Shown: positions 1 to 9,739 of the stretch, one piece after another | Layout of the letters: each line of letters begins with the position of its first letter | How positions within the stretch are numbered: position 1 is the first letter of the stretch | Source of the DNA: an uncultured Prochlorococcus sp. | Lineage (GTDB): Bacteria > Cyanobacteriota > Cyanobacteriia > PCC-6307 > Cyanobiaceae | DNA: 64,000 nt | NCBI GenBank assembly: GCA_902600475.1 | Contig: CACKJM010000006.1 | Location: 1-64,000 of the forward strand | Reading direction: 5' to 3' | Position numbers and translations under genes: made by a program | The notes under the pieces: model-generated | What the model saw: only the letters and a program-made list of their open reading frames with translations | What the model was told of the DNA's origin: nothing | The model's database searches: none

Positions 1-29
1 GTAAATAACACATAATTTATCCTATTAAA

Positions 30-380
30 TTGGGAAGTTACCCAAAATCTATAAATGCTTCTAGTCTCAATGATTGGTTTAATTCTGATAAAGAAGATCC
101 AGTCTTGATTGATGTAAGAGAGCAGTCAGAGCTTGAACTGGCTCGTTTCACAAAAGAATTTTTACATTTACCAATTAGTAAAGTCACCTGTGAATATGTT
201 GAAGAAATATTTGCTGGTTTATTAGATAGAGAAATTGTAGTTACCTGTCATGCAGGAATAAGAAGTTATAACTTTTCTCAATGGTGCTTGGATAATAATA
301 TTGTGAGCGAAATATGGAATTTGGAGGAGGGTATTGATGGATGGAGTAGATATATTGACCCATCAATACCAAGATATTGA
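30..380 (+). CDS. Rhodanese-like sulfurtransferase domain protein
   Basis: Single rhodanese domain of 116 residues. The conserved IDVRE element is at about residues 27-31 and the active-site loop CHAGIRS carries the candidate persulfide cysteine C73. Rhodaneses move sulfane sulfur between thiols through a cysteine persulfide; the donor and acceptor here are unknown. The start is TTG at 30; no in-frame ATG lies before the domain. The gene lies tail to tail with trpB with no spacer, so transcription must stop inside one of the two genes. It is likely cytosolic, having no signal peptide. The domain call is firm, the physiological role is not. Confidence 0.85.
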   Translation: MGSYPKSINASSLNDWFNSDKEDPVLIDVREQSELELARFTKEFLHLPISKVTCEYVEEIFAGLLDREIVVTCHAGIRSYNFSQWCLDNNIVSEIWNLEEGIDGWSRYIDPSIPRY

Positions 381-1625
381 TTAAATATCTAATGAAGATG
401 CAACAGTATTAACATCTTTGTCGCCTCTACCAGAGCAATTGATAACTATATGAGTATCTTTTTCAAGAGTAGGGCATAATTTATCTAACCAAGCAAAGGC
501 ATGGGAAGTTTCAAGTGCAGGTATAATACCTTCTAGCTCACTAACAAGTTTCAAAGCATCTAAAGCTTCTTGATCTGTGACTGATCCATATTCTGCTCTA
601 CCTATATCTTTTAAATGGCTATGTTCAGGTCCTACTCCAGGGTAATCTAAACCTGCACTTATTGAGTGAGCTTCTTGTACTTGACCATTATCATCTTGCA
701 AGAGAAGACTCATTGATCCATGCAAAATTCCAACTGATCCTTTAGTGATAGTGGCAGCATGTTTGTTAGTATCAACTCCGCTTCCTGCGGCTTCAACTCC
801 AATAAGACGCACAGAAGTTTCTTTAACAAAAGGATGGAAAAGCCCCATTGCATTTGATCCCCCACCTACACAAGCAAGCAAAATATCAGGAAAAGATCCA
901 AATGATTCCAAACATTGTTTTTTAGTTTCTTCACCTATAACTGCATGAAAATCCCGCACAATCTTTGGGAAAGGGTGTGGACCTGCAACAGATCCTAAAA
1001 TGTAGTGTGTGGTTTCAACATTAGAAACCCAATCTCTAATGGCTTCACTAGTAGCATCCTTAAGTGTTGCAGTTCCAGAATTTACAACTTTAACTTCAGC
1101 TCCAAGAAGTTTCATTCTGAAAACGTTAAGGGATTGCCTTTTTATGTCTTCAGCACCCATGTAGATAATACATTTCAAGCCAAATCTCGCACAAACAGTA
1201 GCAGTAGCAACTCCATGCTGACCTGCTCCAGTTTCTGCAATTATTCTTTTTTTGCCCATTCTTATTGCCAGTAAAGCTTGTCCAAGGGCGTTATTAATTT
1301 TGTGAGCCCCAGTATGATTTAAATCTTCTCTTTTAAGCCATATTCTAGGAGTTGCTTGTTTAGTTTTGTAATGTTCAGTAAGTCTTTTTGCTTCATAAAG
1401 TGGTGTTTCTCTTCCTACATAAGTCTTGAGTAGATGATTTAATTCTTCTACAAAAACTTTATCTTTCCATGCATTAGATGCAGCTGTTTCAAGCTCAAAA
1501 AGGGCAGGCATTAGCGTTTCAGGAACATATTGACCACCATATTTTCCAAATCTTCCCTCTTTGGAGGGTTGATTTAAATCGTCATTTTTATAGTTTTGAT
1601 CTTTGCGAGAAAATGTACTTACCAC
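381..1625 (-). CDS. trpB: Tryptophan synthase beta subunit
   Basis: TrpB condenses indole with L-serine to give tryptophan, using PLP, in a complex with the alpha subunit TrpA, which is not in this window. The protein has 414 residues, typical of TrpB1. The N-terminal [19 protein letters not shown] signature is at about 24-42. The PLP lysine is K109 in [14 protein letters not shown]. The phosphate-cup run [10 protein letters not shown] and the late CSGRGDKDV motif are intact. The first 25 residues are a poorly conserved extension common in cyanobacteria. Convergent with the rhodanese gene. Very high confidence. Confidence 0.98.
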   Translation of the reverse strand: MVSTFSRKDQNYKNDDLNQPSKEGRFGKYGGQYVPETLMPALFELETAASNAWKDKVFVEELNHLLKTYVGRETPLYEAKRLTEHYKTKQATPRIWLKREDLNHTGAHKINNALGQALLAIRMGKKRIIAETGAGQHGVATATVCARFGLKCIIYMGAEDIKRQSLNVFRMKLLGAEVKVVNSGTATLKDATSEAIRDWVSNVETTHYILGSVAGPHPFPKIVRDFHAVIGEETKKQCLESFGSFPDILLACVGGGSNAMGLFHPFVKETSVRLIGVEAAGSGVDTNKHAATITKGSVGILHGSMSLLLQDDNGQVQEAHSISAGLDYPGVGPEHSHLKDIGRAEYGSVTDQEALDALKLVSELEGIIPALETSHAFAWLDKLCPTLEKDTHIVINCSGRGDKDVNTVASSLDI

Positions 1626-1673
1626 TTTTTCTATAGAATAAGAATTAACTAACTATAGATTATATTGAAAATA

Positions 1674-1985
1674 ATGGGAAAAAAAAATTGGATCGAATTT
1701 GATAATAAAGAAAAAAAGTCTGAAGAAGCAGCAAAGGTAGATACTGTTAATAAAAGATCAAAAATAAATATTTCTAAACAAAAAAAAGGTAAAAAGGGAA
1801 AGACCGTAACTTTAATTAAAGGTTTAGGCACTGAGGATGAAATTTTATTAAAAGAATTACTAAAAAAAATTAAAGTTTTTTGTGGGACTGGAGGAACATT
1901 GATTGATAGAAATATCCAGTTACAGGGTGATATGGTATCGAAATCAGTTGAGTTTCTTCGTAAAGAGGGATTTCATAATTTATGA
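1674..1985 (+). CDS. SUI1/YciH-family translation factor (eIF1-like)
   Basis: A basic N-terminal stretch (about residues 20-47) precedes a SUI1/eIF1 fold with TVTLIKGL, FCGTGGT and IQLQGD motifs. Bacterial YciH proteins are thought to influence initiation fidelity or stress translation; the role in cyanobacteria is not settled. ATG at 1674 gives 103 residues. A TTG three codons upstream (1665) is the only longer choice and is less attractive. The gene is followed by cysC on the same strand after about 40 bases, so co-transcription is possible without an obvious functional link. Domain call secure. Confidence 0.85.
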   Translation: MGKKNWIEFDNKEKKSEEAAKVDTVNKRSKINISKQKKGKKGKTVTLIKGLGTEDEILLKELLKKIKVFCGTGGTLIDRNIQLQGDMVSKSVEFLRKEGFHNL

Positions 1986-2027
1986 AGCAAGGGTTAGGAT
2001 AGGTTTTTAATTTTGATGATGTAAAAA

Positions 2028-2651
2028 ATGAAAAAACAAGATCAAACAAAGTCAACCAATATAAAGTGGCACAACTTAACTATTGACAGAGAAAAGTTAG
2101 AGAAAATGAGAGGTCATAAAGGTATGGTTATCTGGTTTACAGGTTTATCTGGTTCGGGTAAAAGTACTTTGGCCAACGCTTTAAATGAAGTTTTACACTT
2201 AGATGGTTTTTCGACTTATGTGTTGGATGGAGATAATATTAGACACGGTTTATGTAAAGATCTTGGTTTTTCGGATGAAGATAGAGAAGAAAATATAAGA
2301 AGAATTGGCGAAGTTGCGAATTTATTTATGAATGCGGGGATAATAACTATCACAGCATTCGTTTCGCCATTTATAAGTGATAGAGATAAGGTGAGAAAAA
2401 TTATTGGATCTAAGGATTTTATTGAAGTTTATTGTTCTGCTGATATCAAAGTTTGCGAAAATCGTGATACAAAAGGTCTTTATAAGAAAGCTCGTTTAGG
2501 TGAAATTAAGGAATTTACTGGGATTTCTAGTCCATATGAAGCTCCTCATAATCCCGAAATTGTTGTTGATACAGGTTCGTTAGATTTAAATGATTCCGTT
2601 GAAAAAGTTATTAACTACCTTAAAAAAGAAAACTTTCTTAAAAAGGCCTAA
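2028..2651 (+). CDS. cysC: Adenylylsulfate (APS) kinase
   Basis: Phosphorylates APS to PAPS with ATP in sulfate assimilation or sulfonation. The Walker A loop GLSGSGKST is at residues 39-47, followed by the DGDN and RHGL substrate motifs and the lid-region sequence. At 207 residues it is a standalone kinase, not fused to ATP sulfurylase; sat is a separate gene at the far end of this window. Convergent with purE, with a 15-base gap and no visible terminator. Confidence 0.96.
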   Translation: MKKQDQTKSTNIKWHNLTIDREKLEKMRGHKGMVIWFTGLSGSGKSTLANALNEVLHLDGFSTYVLDGDNIRHGLCKDLGFSDEDREENIRRIGEVANLFMNAGIITITAFVSPFISDRDKVRKIIGSKDFIEVYCSADIKVCENRDTKGLYKKARLGEIKEFTGISSPYEAPHNPEIVVDTGSLDLNDSVEKVINYLKKENFLKKA

Positions 2652-2666
2652 TAGAAAAATATTAGT

Positions 2667-3203
2667 TTATTTATTTTGAAGATAATTGTCAGGTCCAATA
2701 GTTGATAACTTATTATTTTTATTTCTTACCTGTGTATGTAAATTTTCTCTGAATTCTTTTAAATTTTTCTTTATGGATTCATCAAATAAACTGATCATCT
2801 CTATTGCCAATAATCCAGCATTCTGTCCTCCATTAATTGCAACTGTTGCAACTGGAATTCCAGCGGGCATTTGAACTATTGATAAAAGAGAGTCAATCCC
2901 CTTCAGTGTCTTACTCTCTACTGGTACTCCAATTACAGGGATGCAAGTTATGGACGCCAGCATTCCTGGAAGATGAGCAGCACCACCAGCACCGGCAATT
3001 ATTACTTTTATGTTTTCTGATTCTGCATTTTTTGCATATTCCATCATTTCAATAGGTGTTCGATGAGCAGACAGTATACAAACTTCAGTTTTTATTCCAA
3101 ATTCTCTTAAAATATCAATGGCTGGTTTTAATGTATTTAGATCTGAATCACTACCCATCACGACAGCAATTTTATAAATATCTTTAGAATTCAATTCTGA
3201 CAA
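2667..3203 (-). CDS. purE: N5-carboxyaminoimidazole ribonucleotide mutase
   Basis: Converts N5-CAIR to CAIR in purine biosynthesis and normally forms an octamer. Class I PurE motifs are visible: MGSDSDL at about 16-22, SAHRTP with H47, and the glycine-rich GAGGAAHLPGM at about 71-81. The 178-residue length is slightly above the bacterial norm because of a charged C-terminal tail. Divergent from chlM; the 88-base space between them holds a GC-rich inverted repeat unusual for this genome. Confidence 0.96.
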   Translation of the reverse strand: MSELNSKDIYKIAVVMGSDSDLNTLKPAIDILREFGIKTEVCILSAHRTPIEMMEYAKNAESENIKVIIAGAGGAAHLPGMLASITCIPVIGVPVESKTLKGIDSLLSIVQMPAGIPVATVAINGGQNAGLLAIEMISLFDESIKKNLKEFRENLHTQVRNKNNKLSTIGPDNYLQNK

Positions 3204-3224
3204 AATAACAAATCAATTCTTTCC

Positions 3225-3253
3225 TATAATGGCGCGCAATTAATTTGGCGCCA
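3225..3253. promoter_or_regulatory. GC-rich dyad next to a TATAAT box, between purE and chlM
   Basis: The arms TGGCGC (3230-3235) and GCGCCA (3248-3253) are a perfect 6-base inverted repeat around a 12-base spacer. On the plus strand a TATAAT hexamer (3225-3230) touches the first arm. If that is the chlM -10 box, the dyad would lie at the start of the chlM leader, about 40 bases before its ATG. It could be an operator or an RNA stem. The pattern is seen directly; any function is inference. Confidence 0.4.
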
Positions 3254-3291
3254 GTTAGTTAGTATGAAATAATAAATTTTCATAGAATATT

Positions 3292-3993
3292 ATGACGTCA
3301 AATAAGATTATAGAAAAAAGTGAAGTCAGGGAGTATTTTAATGGTACTGGCTTTGAAAGATGGAATAAAATTTATAGCAAATCTGATGAAGTTAATACAG
3401 TTCAGAAGAATATTAGGAAAGGACATCAAAAAACTGTAGATGATGTAGTCACATACATCAAAAATTATCCTGAACTAACAAAAAAAAGTTATTGTGATGC
3501 AGGCTGTGGTGTAGGAAGTCTTTCCATACCTTTACTGAGACTCGGTATAAAAGAACTGCAGATGAGCGATATTTCTTCTGAAATGATTAAAGAAACAAGA
3601 AAACGCATTCATGAATTAGGTTTGAACCAAGGTAAAATAAAATATGAAGTTTGTGATCTGGAAAAATTAAAAGGACTATTTGATGTTGTAGTTTGTTTGG
3701 ATGTATTTATTCATTATCCTCAACCGGTCGCAGAAGAAATGGTTCAACATCTGTGCGATTTAAGCAAAGAAAAACTAATCGTTAGCTTTGCTCCTTATAC
3801 TCCAGTTCTTGCTATTCTAAAAAATATTGGAAAATTATTTCCTGGGCCAAGTAAAACTACAAGAGCATATACATTAAAAGAAAAGGGTATTATTAATGCT
3901 GCTAAAGAAAAAGGATTTAAAGTTGTTAAAAAGAAATTAAATCAAGCTCCTTTTTATTTTTCAAAACTTATTGAATTCGAAAAAATGAAATGA
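3292..3993 (+). CDS. chlM: Magnesium-protoporphyrin IX O-methyltransferase
   Basis: Methylates the C13 propionate of Mg-protoporphyrin IX with SAM, the step between Mg-chelatase and the oxidative cyclase in chlorophyll synthesis. SAM motif I is CDAGCGVGS at about residues 68-76. The later VVCLDVFIHYP and C-terminal FYFSKLIEF segments resemble ChlM/BchM. Length 233 is normal for cyanobacterial ChlM. The start is the ATG at 3292; divergent from purE. Likely cytosolic or membrane-associated. Confidence 0.95.
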   Translation: MTSNKIIEKSEVREYFNGTGFERWNKIYSKSDEVNTVQKNIRKGHQKTVDDVVTYIKNYPELTKKSYCDAGCGVGSLSIPLLRLGIKELQMSDISSEMIKETRKRIHELGLNQGKIKYEVCDLEKLKGLFDVVVCLDVFIHYPQPVAEEMVQHLCDLSKEKLIVSFAPYTPVLAILKNIGKLFPGPSKTTRAYTLKEKGIINAAKEKGFKVVKKKLNQAPFYFSKLIEFEKMK

Positions 3994-3994
3994 T

Positions 3995-4723
3995 TTATTT
4001 TACTAAATGATTTTCAAGTGCATAACGAACTAATTCTGTTCGGCTAGATGTACCTGTCTTAATAAAAAGTCTACTTACATATTTCTCAACATTTCTAATA
4101 GATGTTTCAAGCTGTCTTGCAATTTCTTTATTCATCAGTCCCTCTGCTACTAATTGAAGCACACTTGCTTCTCTAGGAGTAAAACTAGGAAGATTTATTT
4201 TATTTTCTGGATTAGTCTGGTTTTGGTCTGTGAGCATAGATTTTATTTCAGTAATTTGTTTTGCCATTTTGCTTACGTCAATATCTGCGAATCGTGCTGC
4301 TTCTTTTAATAATCGTTCTTGTCTGTTGATTACATTTTTAACTCTTGCAGCTAATTCATCGGGATCGAAAGGTTTGGAAATATAATCATCAACTCCTGCA
4401 AGATAACCTTCTGTTCTGTCTAGGGTCATTCCTTTTGCAGTTAGAAAAATAACTGGAGTTCCTCCTAATTTTTCATCCTCTCTAATTTTTTCTAATAAAG
4501 CATAACCGTTTGCTCGTGGCATCATAATATCGCTAATTATCAAATCAGGGAAAATTGTTTGAGCTTTTTCCCAACCATCCTCTCCATCAACTGCAATAAA
4601 TATTTCAAAGCCTTCATCTTCTAGAAATGTTTTAACAGCTGTTCTTAAACCAGGCTCATCATCAACTAATAAAATTCTTGATTTTCTTACCGGTTCATTA
4701 TTTATTTGATTAATTTCATTCAT
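3995..4723 (-). CDS. Two-component response regulator, REC plus LuxR-type HTH (NarL family, Ycf29-like)
   Basis: A receiver domain fills about residues 14-130, with acidic pair D21/D22, phospho-acceptor D65 (in SDIMMPR) and conserved K117 (in SKPFDP). The C-terminal part (about 178-242) is a LuxR/GerE helix-turn-helix with TPREASVLQLVAEGLMNKEI. The two parts are joined by a hydrophilic linker. All receiver key residues are present, so it should be phosphorylatable. No histidine kinase is nearby, so it is an orphan. Ycf29 is the likely family in cyanobacteria and red-algal plastids; that name is a resemblance by eye. Convergent with chlM at a one-base gap. Confidence 0.9.
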   Translation of the reverse strand: MNEINQINNEPVRKSRILLVDDEPGLRTAVKTFLEDEGFEIFIAVDGEDGWEKAQTIFPDLIISDIMMPRANGYALLEKIREDEKLGGTPVIFLTAKGMTLDRTEGYLAGVDDYISKPFDPDELAARVKNVINRQERLLKEAARFADIDVSKMAKQITEIKSMLTDQNQTNPENKINLPSFTPREASVLQLVAEGLMNKEIARQLETSIRNVEKYVSRLFIKTGTSSRTELVRYALENHLVK

Positions 4724-4782
4724 TTTTTTAATTCTTTAGTTTGATTTTCTAGTAATAAACAGAATTTTATATACTAAACATA

Positions 4783-5928
4783 ATGCTATCAACTCCCATA
4801 CTACTAGACTATCAATCTTCGACTCCTTGCTCTAAAGATGTCGTTGATTCTATGAAACCTTTTTGGAGTGAGATATTTTCTAACCCTTCAAGCAAATCTA
4901 ATTTGGCGGGGATTAACGCAAGCGCTATATTGGAAGCCTCAAGAGAAAAAATAGAACAAAGTTTATTTCTTAAGAATAAAAAAGTTATTTTTACAAGTGG
5001 AGCAACGGAATCTAACAACTTAGCCTTATTAGGTTTTGCTAGAAATTTCTATAAAAAAACAGGAAATTATGGACATATTGTTACTTTAAAAACGGAGCAT
5101 AAAGCTGTTTTGGAGCCCTTAAACCAACTAAAAAAAGAGGGATTTATGGTTACAGAAATTAATCCTGAGAAAGATGGCCTAATTTCAGAAGAACAATTCA
5201 AAAAAAATATAAGAGAAGATACATTTCTGGTTAGTGTCATGTTGGCAAATAACGAAATAGGAGTTATTCAGCCCATAGAAAATATTTCAAAAATATGTAA
5301 ATCGAGAGGAATAATATTTCACTCTGATTTTGCACAATGTTTAGGTTATATGGCGTTAGACAATCTTTTATCAGATGTAAACATGATAACTATGAGTTCT
5401 CACAAAATATATGGCCCTAAAGGGATAGGACTTCTTTTGATTGATGAACAAATTAATCTTGAGCCTTTAATCGTTGGAGGAGGTCAGGAATATGGTCTCA
5501 GGCCTGGCACATTACCTCTTCCTTTAGTGGTTGGCTTTGCTAAAGCAATAGAGATAGCAGTTTTTAATCAACAAAATAATGCTGAGAAATTACTTTTTTA
5601 TAGAAATACCCTTTTAGAAGGGTTGTTAAAAAATAATTCTGGTTTATTAATTAATGGCTCCATAGAAAAAAGATTACCTCACAATTTAAATTTGACTGTA
5701 TTGGATTTAAACGGAGCAAAGTTTCATAAACTTTTAAAATCTAAAATAATTTGTTCTACTGGATCTGCATGTAGTAATGGTGAACCATCTCATGTTTTAC
5801 TAGCCTTAGGTAGATCTTTTAGAGAGGCGGAATCTTCAATAAGGTTAAGTATTGGATTAAGCACTAACTCAGACGATATAAAACAAGCAATTCATATTCT
5901 TACAAATACGATCAAATCATTACGTTAG
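4783..5928 (+). CDS. Cysteine desulfurase (NifS/IscS-type, class V aminotransferase fold)
   Basis: PLP enzyme releasing sulfur from cysteine as an enzyme-bound persulfide for Fe-S clusters or thiolation. Conserved H106 (KTEHKAVLEP), PLP lysine K208 (SSHKIYGPKG) and catalytic C330 (STGSACSNGEPSHVL) are present, so it looks active. The extended Cys loop resembles group I IscS/NifS enzymes rather than SufS. Length 381 is usual. Divergent from the response regulator; the spacer is about 60 bases. Convergent with rsmH. Confidence 0.94.
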   Translation: MLSTPILLDYQSSTPCSKDVVDSMKPFWSEIFSNPSSKSNLAGINASAILEASREKIEQSLFLKNKKVIFTSGATESNNLALLGFARNFYKKTGNYGHIVTLKTEHKAVLEPLNQLKKEGFMVTEINPEKDGLISEEQFKKNIREDTFLVSVMLANNEIGVIQPIENISKICKSRGIIFHSDFAQCLGYMALDNLLSDVNMITMSSHKIYGPKGIGLLLIDEQINLEPLIVGGGQEYGLRPGTLPLPLVVGFAKAIEIAVFNQQNNAEKLLFYRNTLLEGLLKNNSGLLINGSIEKRLPHNLNLTVLDLNGAKFHKLLKSKIICSTGSACSNGEPSHVLLALGRSFREAESSIRLSIGLSTNSDDIKQAIHILTNTIKSLR

Positions 5929-5942
5929 AAATTATTAGCTCT

Positions 5943-6845
5943 TTAATTTAATTGAGCAATTCTTAATTTTCCACTTCTAGCTCTTTTATTTAGTTCGACT
6001 TCTTCTGCGGAGGGAGTTATTGGTTTTTTTGTAAGGTTTTTTAGTCTTTGATCATTTTTAAAAGAACTTTTAACTAACCTATCCTCCAGGGAATGAAAAC
6101 TAATAATAGAAATAATTCCTCCAGGCAAAAGCCATTCAGGAACAACTTGCAAAAATTTTTCTAATACGTCAATTTCTTTATTAACGGCAATTCTTAGTGC
6201 TTGAAATGTTCTTGTTGCTGGGTGTATTTTTTTATATCTTTGTTTTGGTGGGAAACAGCCCGCAATAGAATAAGCTAACTCTTTTGTTCCAGAATATTTC
6301 CCATTTTCCCTTAAATCCATTTTTATTTTCCTAGCAATTTTTCTTGATAATCTCTCATCTCCATATTTATAAATTAGGTTGGCTAGATCTTTTTCATCTA
6401 AAGCCTCAATTAATTTCTCTGCATTAACCTCAAGAAAAGGATTCATTCTCATATCAAGTGGACCATCTTTTTGGAAGCTAAATCCTCTTTTAGGGTCATC
6501 AATTTGATTACTATTTACTCCAAGATCTGCAATTACAAAAGAAACTTTTTCTTTTGGTACAAAATCCGCAAAATTTGAAGCCCTTATATCAATCCTATTT
6601 TGAAATTCATCAAGTTTTTTTGATGCTGATTTTCTCGCGAATGGATCTTGATCAAGTCCAATTATATTTAAATCCGAATATTTTCTCAATAAATGATAAG
6701 AGTGCCCGCCGCCTCCTAGCGTTGCGTCTATTCCTTTAAGTTTGTTGTCATGTATTAAAGGGTAATGCTCTAATGAGGCCATAATCTCATCTGTCATAAC
6801 TGATTTATGATTGAAAAAAGATGAATCAGATAGGTCAGTTTGCAT
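5943..6845 (-). CDS. rsmH: 16S rRNA (cytosine-1402 N4) methyltransferase
   Basis: RsmH (MraW) methylates N4 of C1402 in the ribosomal decoding centre. N-terminal HKSVMTDEI and the SAM site IDATLGGGGHS (about 39-49) are clear. ADLGVNSNQIDDPKRGFSF and the C-terminal ISFHSLEDRLVK signature complete the family. At 300 residues it is full length. In many bacteria it lies in the cell-wall dcw cluster; here it stands alone between a cysteine desulfurase and ndhH, as is common in cyanobacteria. Confidence 0.97.
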   Translation of the reverse strand: MQTDLSDSSFFNHKSVMTDEIMASLEHYPLIHDNKLKGIDATLGGGGHSYHLLRKYSDLNIIGLDQDPFARKSASKKLDEFQNRIDIRASNFADFVPKEKVSFVIADLGVNSNQIDDPKRGFSFQKDGPLDMRMNPFLEVNAEKLIEALDEKDLANLIYKYGDERLSRKIARKIKMDLRENGKYSGTKELAYSIAGCFPPKQRYKKIHPATRTFQALRIAVNKEIDVLEKFLQVVPEWLLPGGIISIISFHSLEDRLVKSSFKNDQRLKNLTKKPITPSAEEVELNKRARSGKLRIAQLN

Positions 6846-6883
6846 AACTTTCGACTAAGATTTGTTTAGAAGTTAAATTTCGA

Positions 6884-8071
6884 ATGGCTCAGTTAGAGAC
6901 TAGAACAGAACCAATGGTGGTCAATTTTGGCCCTCACCATCCCTCAATGCATGGTGTTTTAAGGTTAGTTGTAACTCTTGATGGTGAGAATGTCATTGAT
7001 TGTGAGCCGGTAATTGGATATTTACATAGAGGAATGGAAAAGATAGCGGAAAATAGGACAAATGTAATGTATGTCCCTTATGTAAGCAGAATGGATTATG
7101 CGGCAGGAATGTTTTATGAAGCTATTGTAGTAAATGCTCCTGAAAGATTAGCTAATATTCCAGTCCCTAAAAGAGCTAGTTACATAAGAGTTCTTATGCT
7201 GGAACTTAATCGTATTGCTAATCATCTTTTATGGCTTGGCCCTTTTTTAGCAGATGTAGGAGCTCAAACTCCATTTTTCTATATTTTTAGAGAACGAGAA
7301 ATGATTTATGATCTTTGGGAAGCTGCTACTGGACAAAGGTTAATAAATAATAATTTCTTTAGGATAGGTGGTGTCGCATGTGATCTTCCATATGGTTGGT
7401 TAGAAAAATGTATAGACTTTTGCGATTGGTTCGGTCCTAAGATAGATGAATACGAAAAATTAATCACAAACAATCCAATTTTTAGAAAAAGAATTGAAGG
7501 TCTTGGAACAATACAAAGAGACCAGGCAATTAATTGGTCTTTGTCCGGCCCAATGCTTAGAGCTTCTGGAGTTTCCTGGGATTTAAGGAAAGTCGATAAT
7601 TATGAATGTTATGACGATTTTGATTGGCAGATTGCTTCGGAAAAAGAAGGAGATTGTTATGCGAGATATCGAGTGAGAGTTGAAGAGATGAGACAATCAC
7701 TAAGCATCATTCGCCAAGCCTGCAAAATGATTCCAGGAGGTCCAACAGAAAATTTAGAAGCTCAAAGAATGGCAACTGAAGATAAGAAAAGTGAAATATT
7801 TGGTATCGACTATCAATATGTAGCTAAGAAGGTTGCTCCAACTTTTAAAATTCCTAACGGAGAATTATATACAAGATTAGAGTCCGGCAAAGGAGAAATA
7901 GGTGTATTTATTCAAGGAAATAATGAAGTTACCCCATGGAGATTTAAAATCAGAGCAGCTGATTTAAATAATCTGCAAATATTGCCTCATATTCTTAAAG
8001 GTGCCAAAATCGCTGATATTATGGCAATCCTTGGTTCAATAGATGTCATTATGGGATCTGTTGATAGATAA
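6884..8071 (+). CDS. ndhH: NAD(P)H dehydrogenase-like complex I subunit H
   Basis: Homologue of the 49-kDa/NuoD subunit in the peripheral arm of the thylakoid NDH-1 complex, which takes electrons from ferredoxin for cyclic flow and CO2 uptake. The start [20 protein letters not shown] and the run [12 protein letters not shown] are diagnostic. The C-terminal IMGSVDR end matches the family, and 395 residues is the usual length. Divergent from rsmH with a 38-base spacer. The downstream thioesterase follows after 9 bases, so they may be co-transcribed. Confidence 0.98.
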   Translation: MAQLETRTEPMVVNFGPHHPSMHGVLRLVVTLDGENVIDCEPVIGYLHRGMEKIAENRTNVMYVPYVSRMDYAAGMFYEAIVVNAPERLANIPVPKRASYIRVLMLELNRIANHLLWLGPFLADVGAQTPFFYIFREREMIYDLWEAATGQRLINNNFFRIGGVACDLPYGWLEKCIDFCDWFGPKIDEYEKLITNNPIFRKRIEGLGTIQRDQAINWSLSGPMLRASGVSWDLRKVDNYECYDDFDWQIASEKEGDCYARYRVRVEEMRQSLSIIRQACKMIPGGPTENLEAQRMATEDKKSEIFGIDYQYVAKKVAPTFKIPNGELYTRLESGKGEIGVFIQGNNEVTPWRFKIRAADLNNLQILPHILKGAKIADIMAILGSIDVIMGSVDR

Positions 8072-8080
8072 TTTCTTTAA

Positions 8081-8533
<453 letters not shown>

Positions 8534-8536
8534 TTA

Positions 8537-9739
8537 TTATTTTTTAAATTTATAGTTTATTTTTTCTGTAATGCTATTTTTGTTTTTAACAATCCACTTT
8601 TCAGGCTTTTCATGTTTAGGCCAACTTTGAGAAAAATTTTTTAATAAATTTAAAGAAATTTCAATATTTTTATCATTTGTAAGTTCTCTAAATTCAACTA
8701 TTACTTTAATTTTATTTCCCCATAATTTGTTAGATACTGTCGAAATATTGAATTGATTAATTGGGATATTTTCTTTCATAATGAAATCATTTAACCTAGA
8801 TTCAATTACTTCAGGGAAAACAACTTCTCCACCTGAATTAAAGGCATTATCACTTCTTCCAACAAATTTTAAATAGTAAGAATTATTGATTTGCTTAATT
8901 TCACCTAAATCACCGGTTTGCCACCACCCATTTTTATTTTTGAAATTTTCAGTTTTTAAAGAATCTATTATTTCGATTCCAATTCTGGCTGATTTTATTT
9001 CGATTAATCCTTGTGCGTTAATTCTTATTTTTGTATCTGGTAGTATTTCTCCAACATTTTTAAAACCCATTAAGAATTCTTTTGGTTTTAAACTCGTAAC
9101 CATTGCTGCTGTTTCAGTTGAGCCGTAACAAGGTGCTAATTTTATTTTTTCTTTTATACATTGTTCTGCAGTTTCGTCTGAAATTGAAGCTCCACCTACC
9201 CAAATTAGATCAAAAATTTTTAGCCAACTAATTCCATCTTTTTGAGCTAAAAGTCTTTGTAATTGGGTAGGTACTAATGATGTAATCAAGTGTTTTTTAT
9301 TTTTTTTAAATTTAATTGTGAAAAGTAAAAGTTCTCGAGTTTTTTTCATCAAATTCGGAGAAATATTAATACAATCACATCCCCAAGTTTGACTTCTAAA
9401 AATTGGCATTAATCCACTTATATGGTTCAGGGGTAAAGTATTTAAAATTAAGCTGTTTTGCAATTCAAATCCTTGCTCTATTAGCCATTGACCTGATGTA
9501 GTTGCAGACAATTTAAGATTATTCAAATGGTGAAAACATTGTCTCGGTTTTCCAGAACTACCACTACTGTTTAAGATAATTGCTGGCCCATTTTCAGTAA
9601 TTGAATCTAATACATCTTTGTCTTCATAAAATTTGTTTTTTACATAAATAATTTTATTCTCTCTAATTTTTTCAATAATTTTTTCTACAGATTTAGTTTC
9701 GTTATTTTCAACTTCAATAGTATGTATTTTATTTTTCAT
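8537..9739 (-). CDS. menE: o-Succinylbenzoate-CoA ligase
   Basis: Activates o-succinylbenzoate with ATP and CoA in phylloquinone synthesis. The adenylate-forming P-loop NSSGSSGKP is at about residues 57-65, YGSTETAAM in the middle, and TGDLGE and FVGRSDNAFNSGGEVV in the C-terminal part. A start at 9739 gives 400 residues and a 4-base ATGA overlap with the menC stop, matching the menC-menA junction. An ATG four codons upstream (9751) is possible but less likely. It is shorter than the usual 450-490 residues, mostly at the N-terminus. Confidence 0.92.
   Translation of the reverse strand: MKNKIHTIEVENNETKSVEKIIEKIRENKIIYVKNKFYEDKDVLDSITENGPAIILNSSGSSGKPRQCFHHLNNLKLSATTSGQWLIEQGFELQNSLILNTLPLNHISGLMPIFRSQTWGCDCINISPNLMKKTRELLLFTIKFKKNKKHLITSLVPTQLQRLLAQKDGISWLKIFDLIWVGGASISDETAEQCIKEKIKLAPCYGSTETAAMVTSLKPKEFLMGFKNVGEILPDTKIRINAQGLIEIKSARIGIEIIDSLKTENFKNKNGWWQTGDLGEIKQINNSYYLKFVGRSDNAFNSGGEVVFPEVIESRLNDFIMKENIPINQFNISTVSNKLWGNKIKVIVEFRELTNDKNIEISLNLLKNFSQSWPKHEKPEKWIVKNKNSITEKINYKFKK

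Noticed and set aside
1649..2055. Minus-strand frames of about 60 residues near SUI1/cysC
   Set aside because: Low-complexity shadows of Lys-rich coding sequence, with a clear gene on the other strand.
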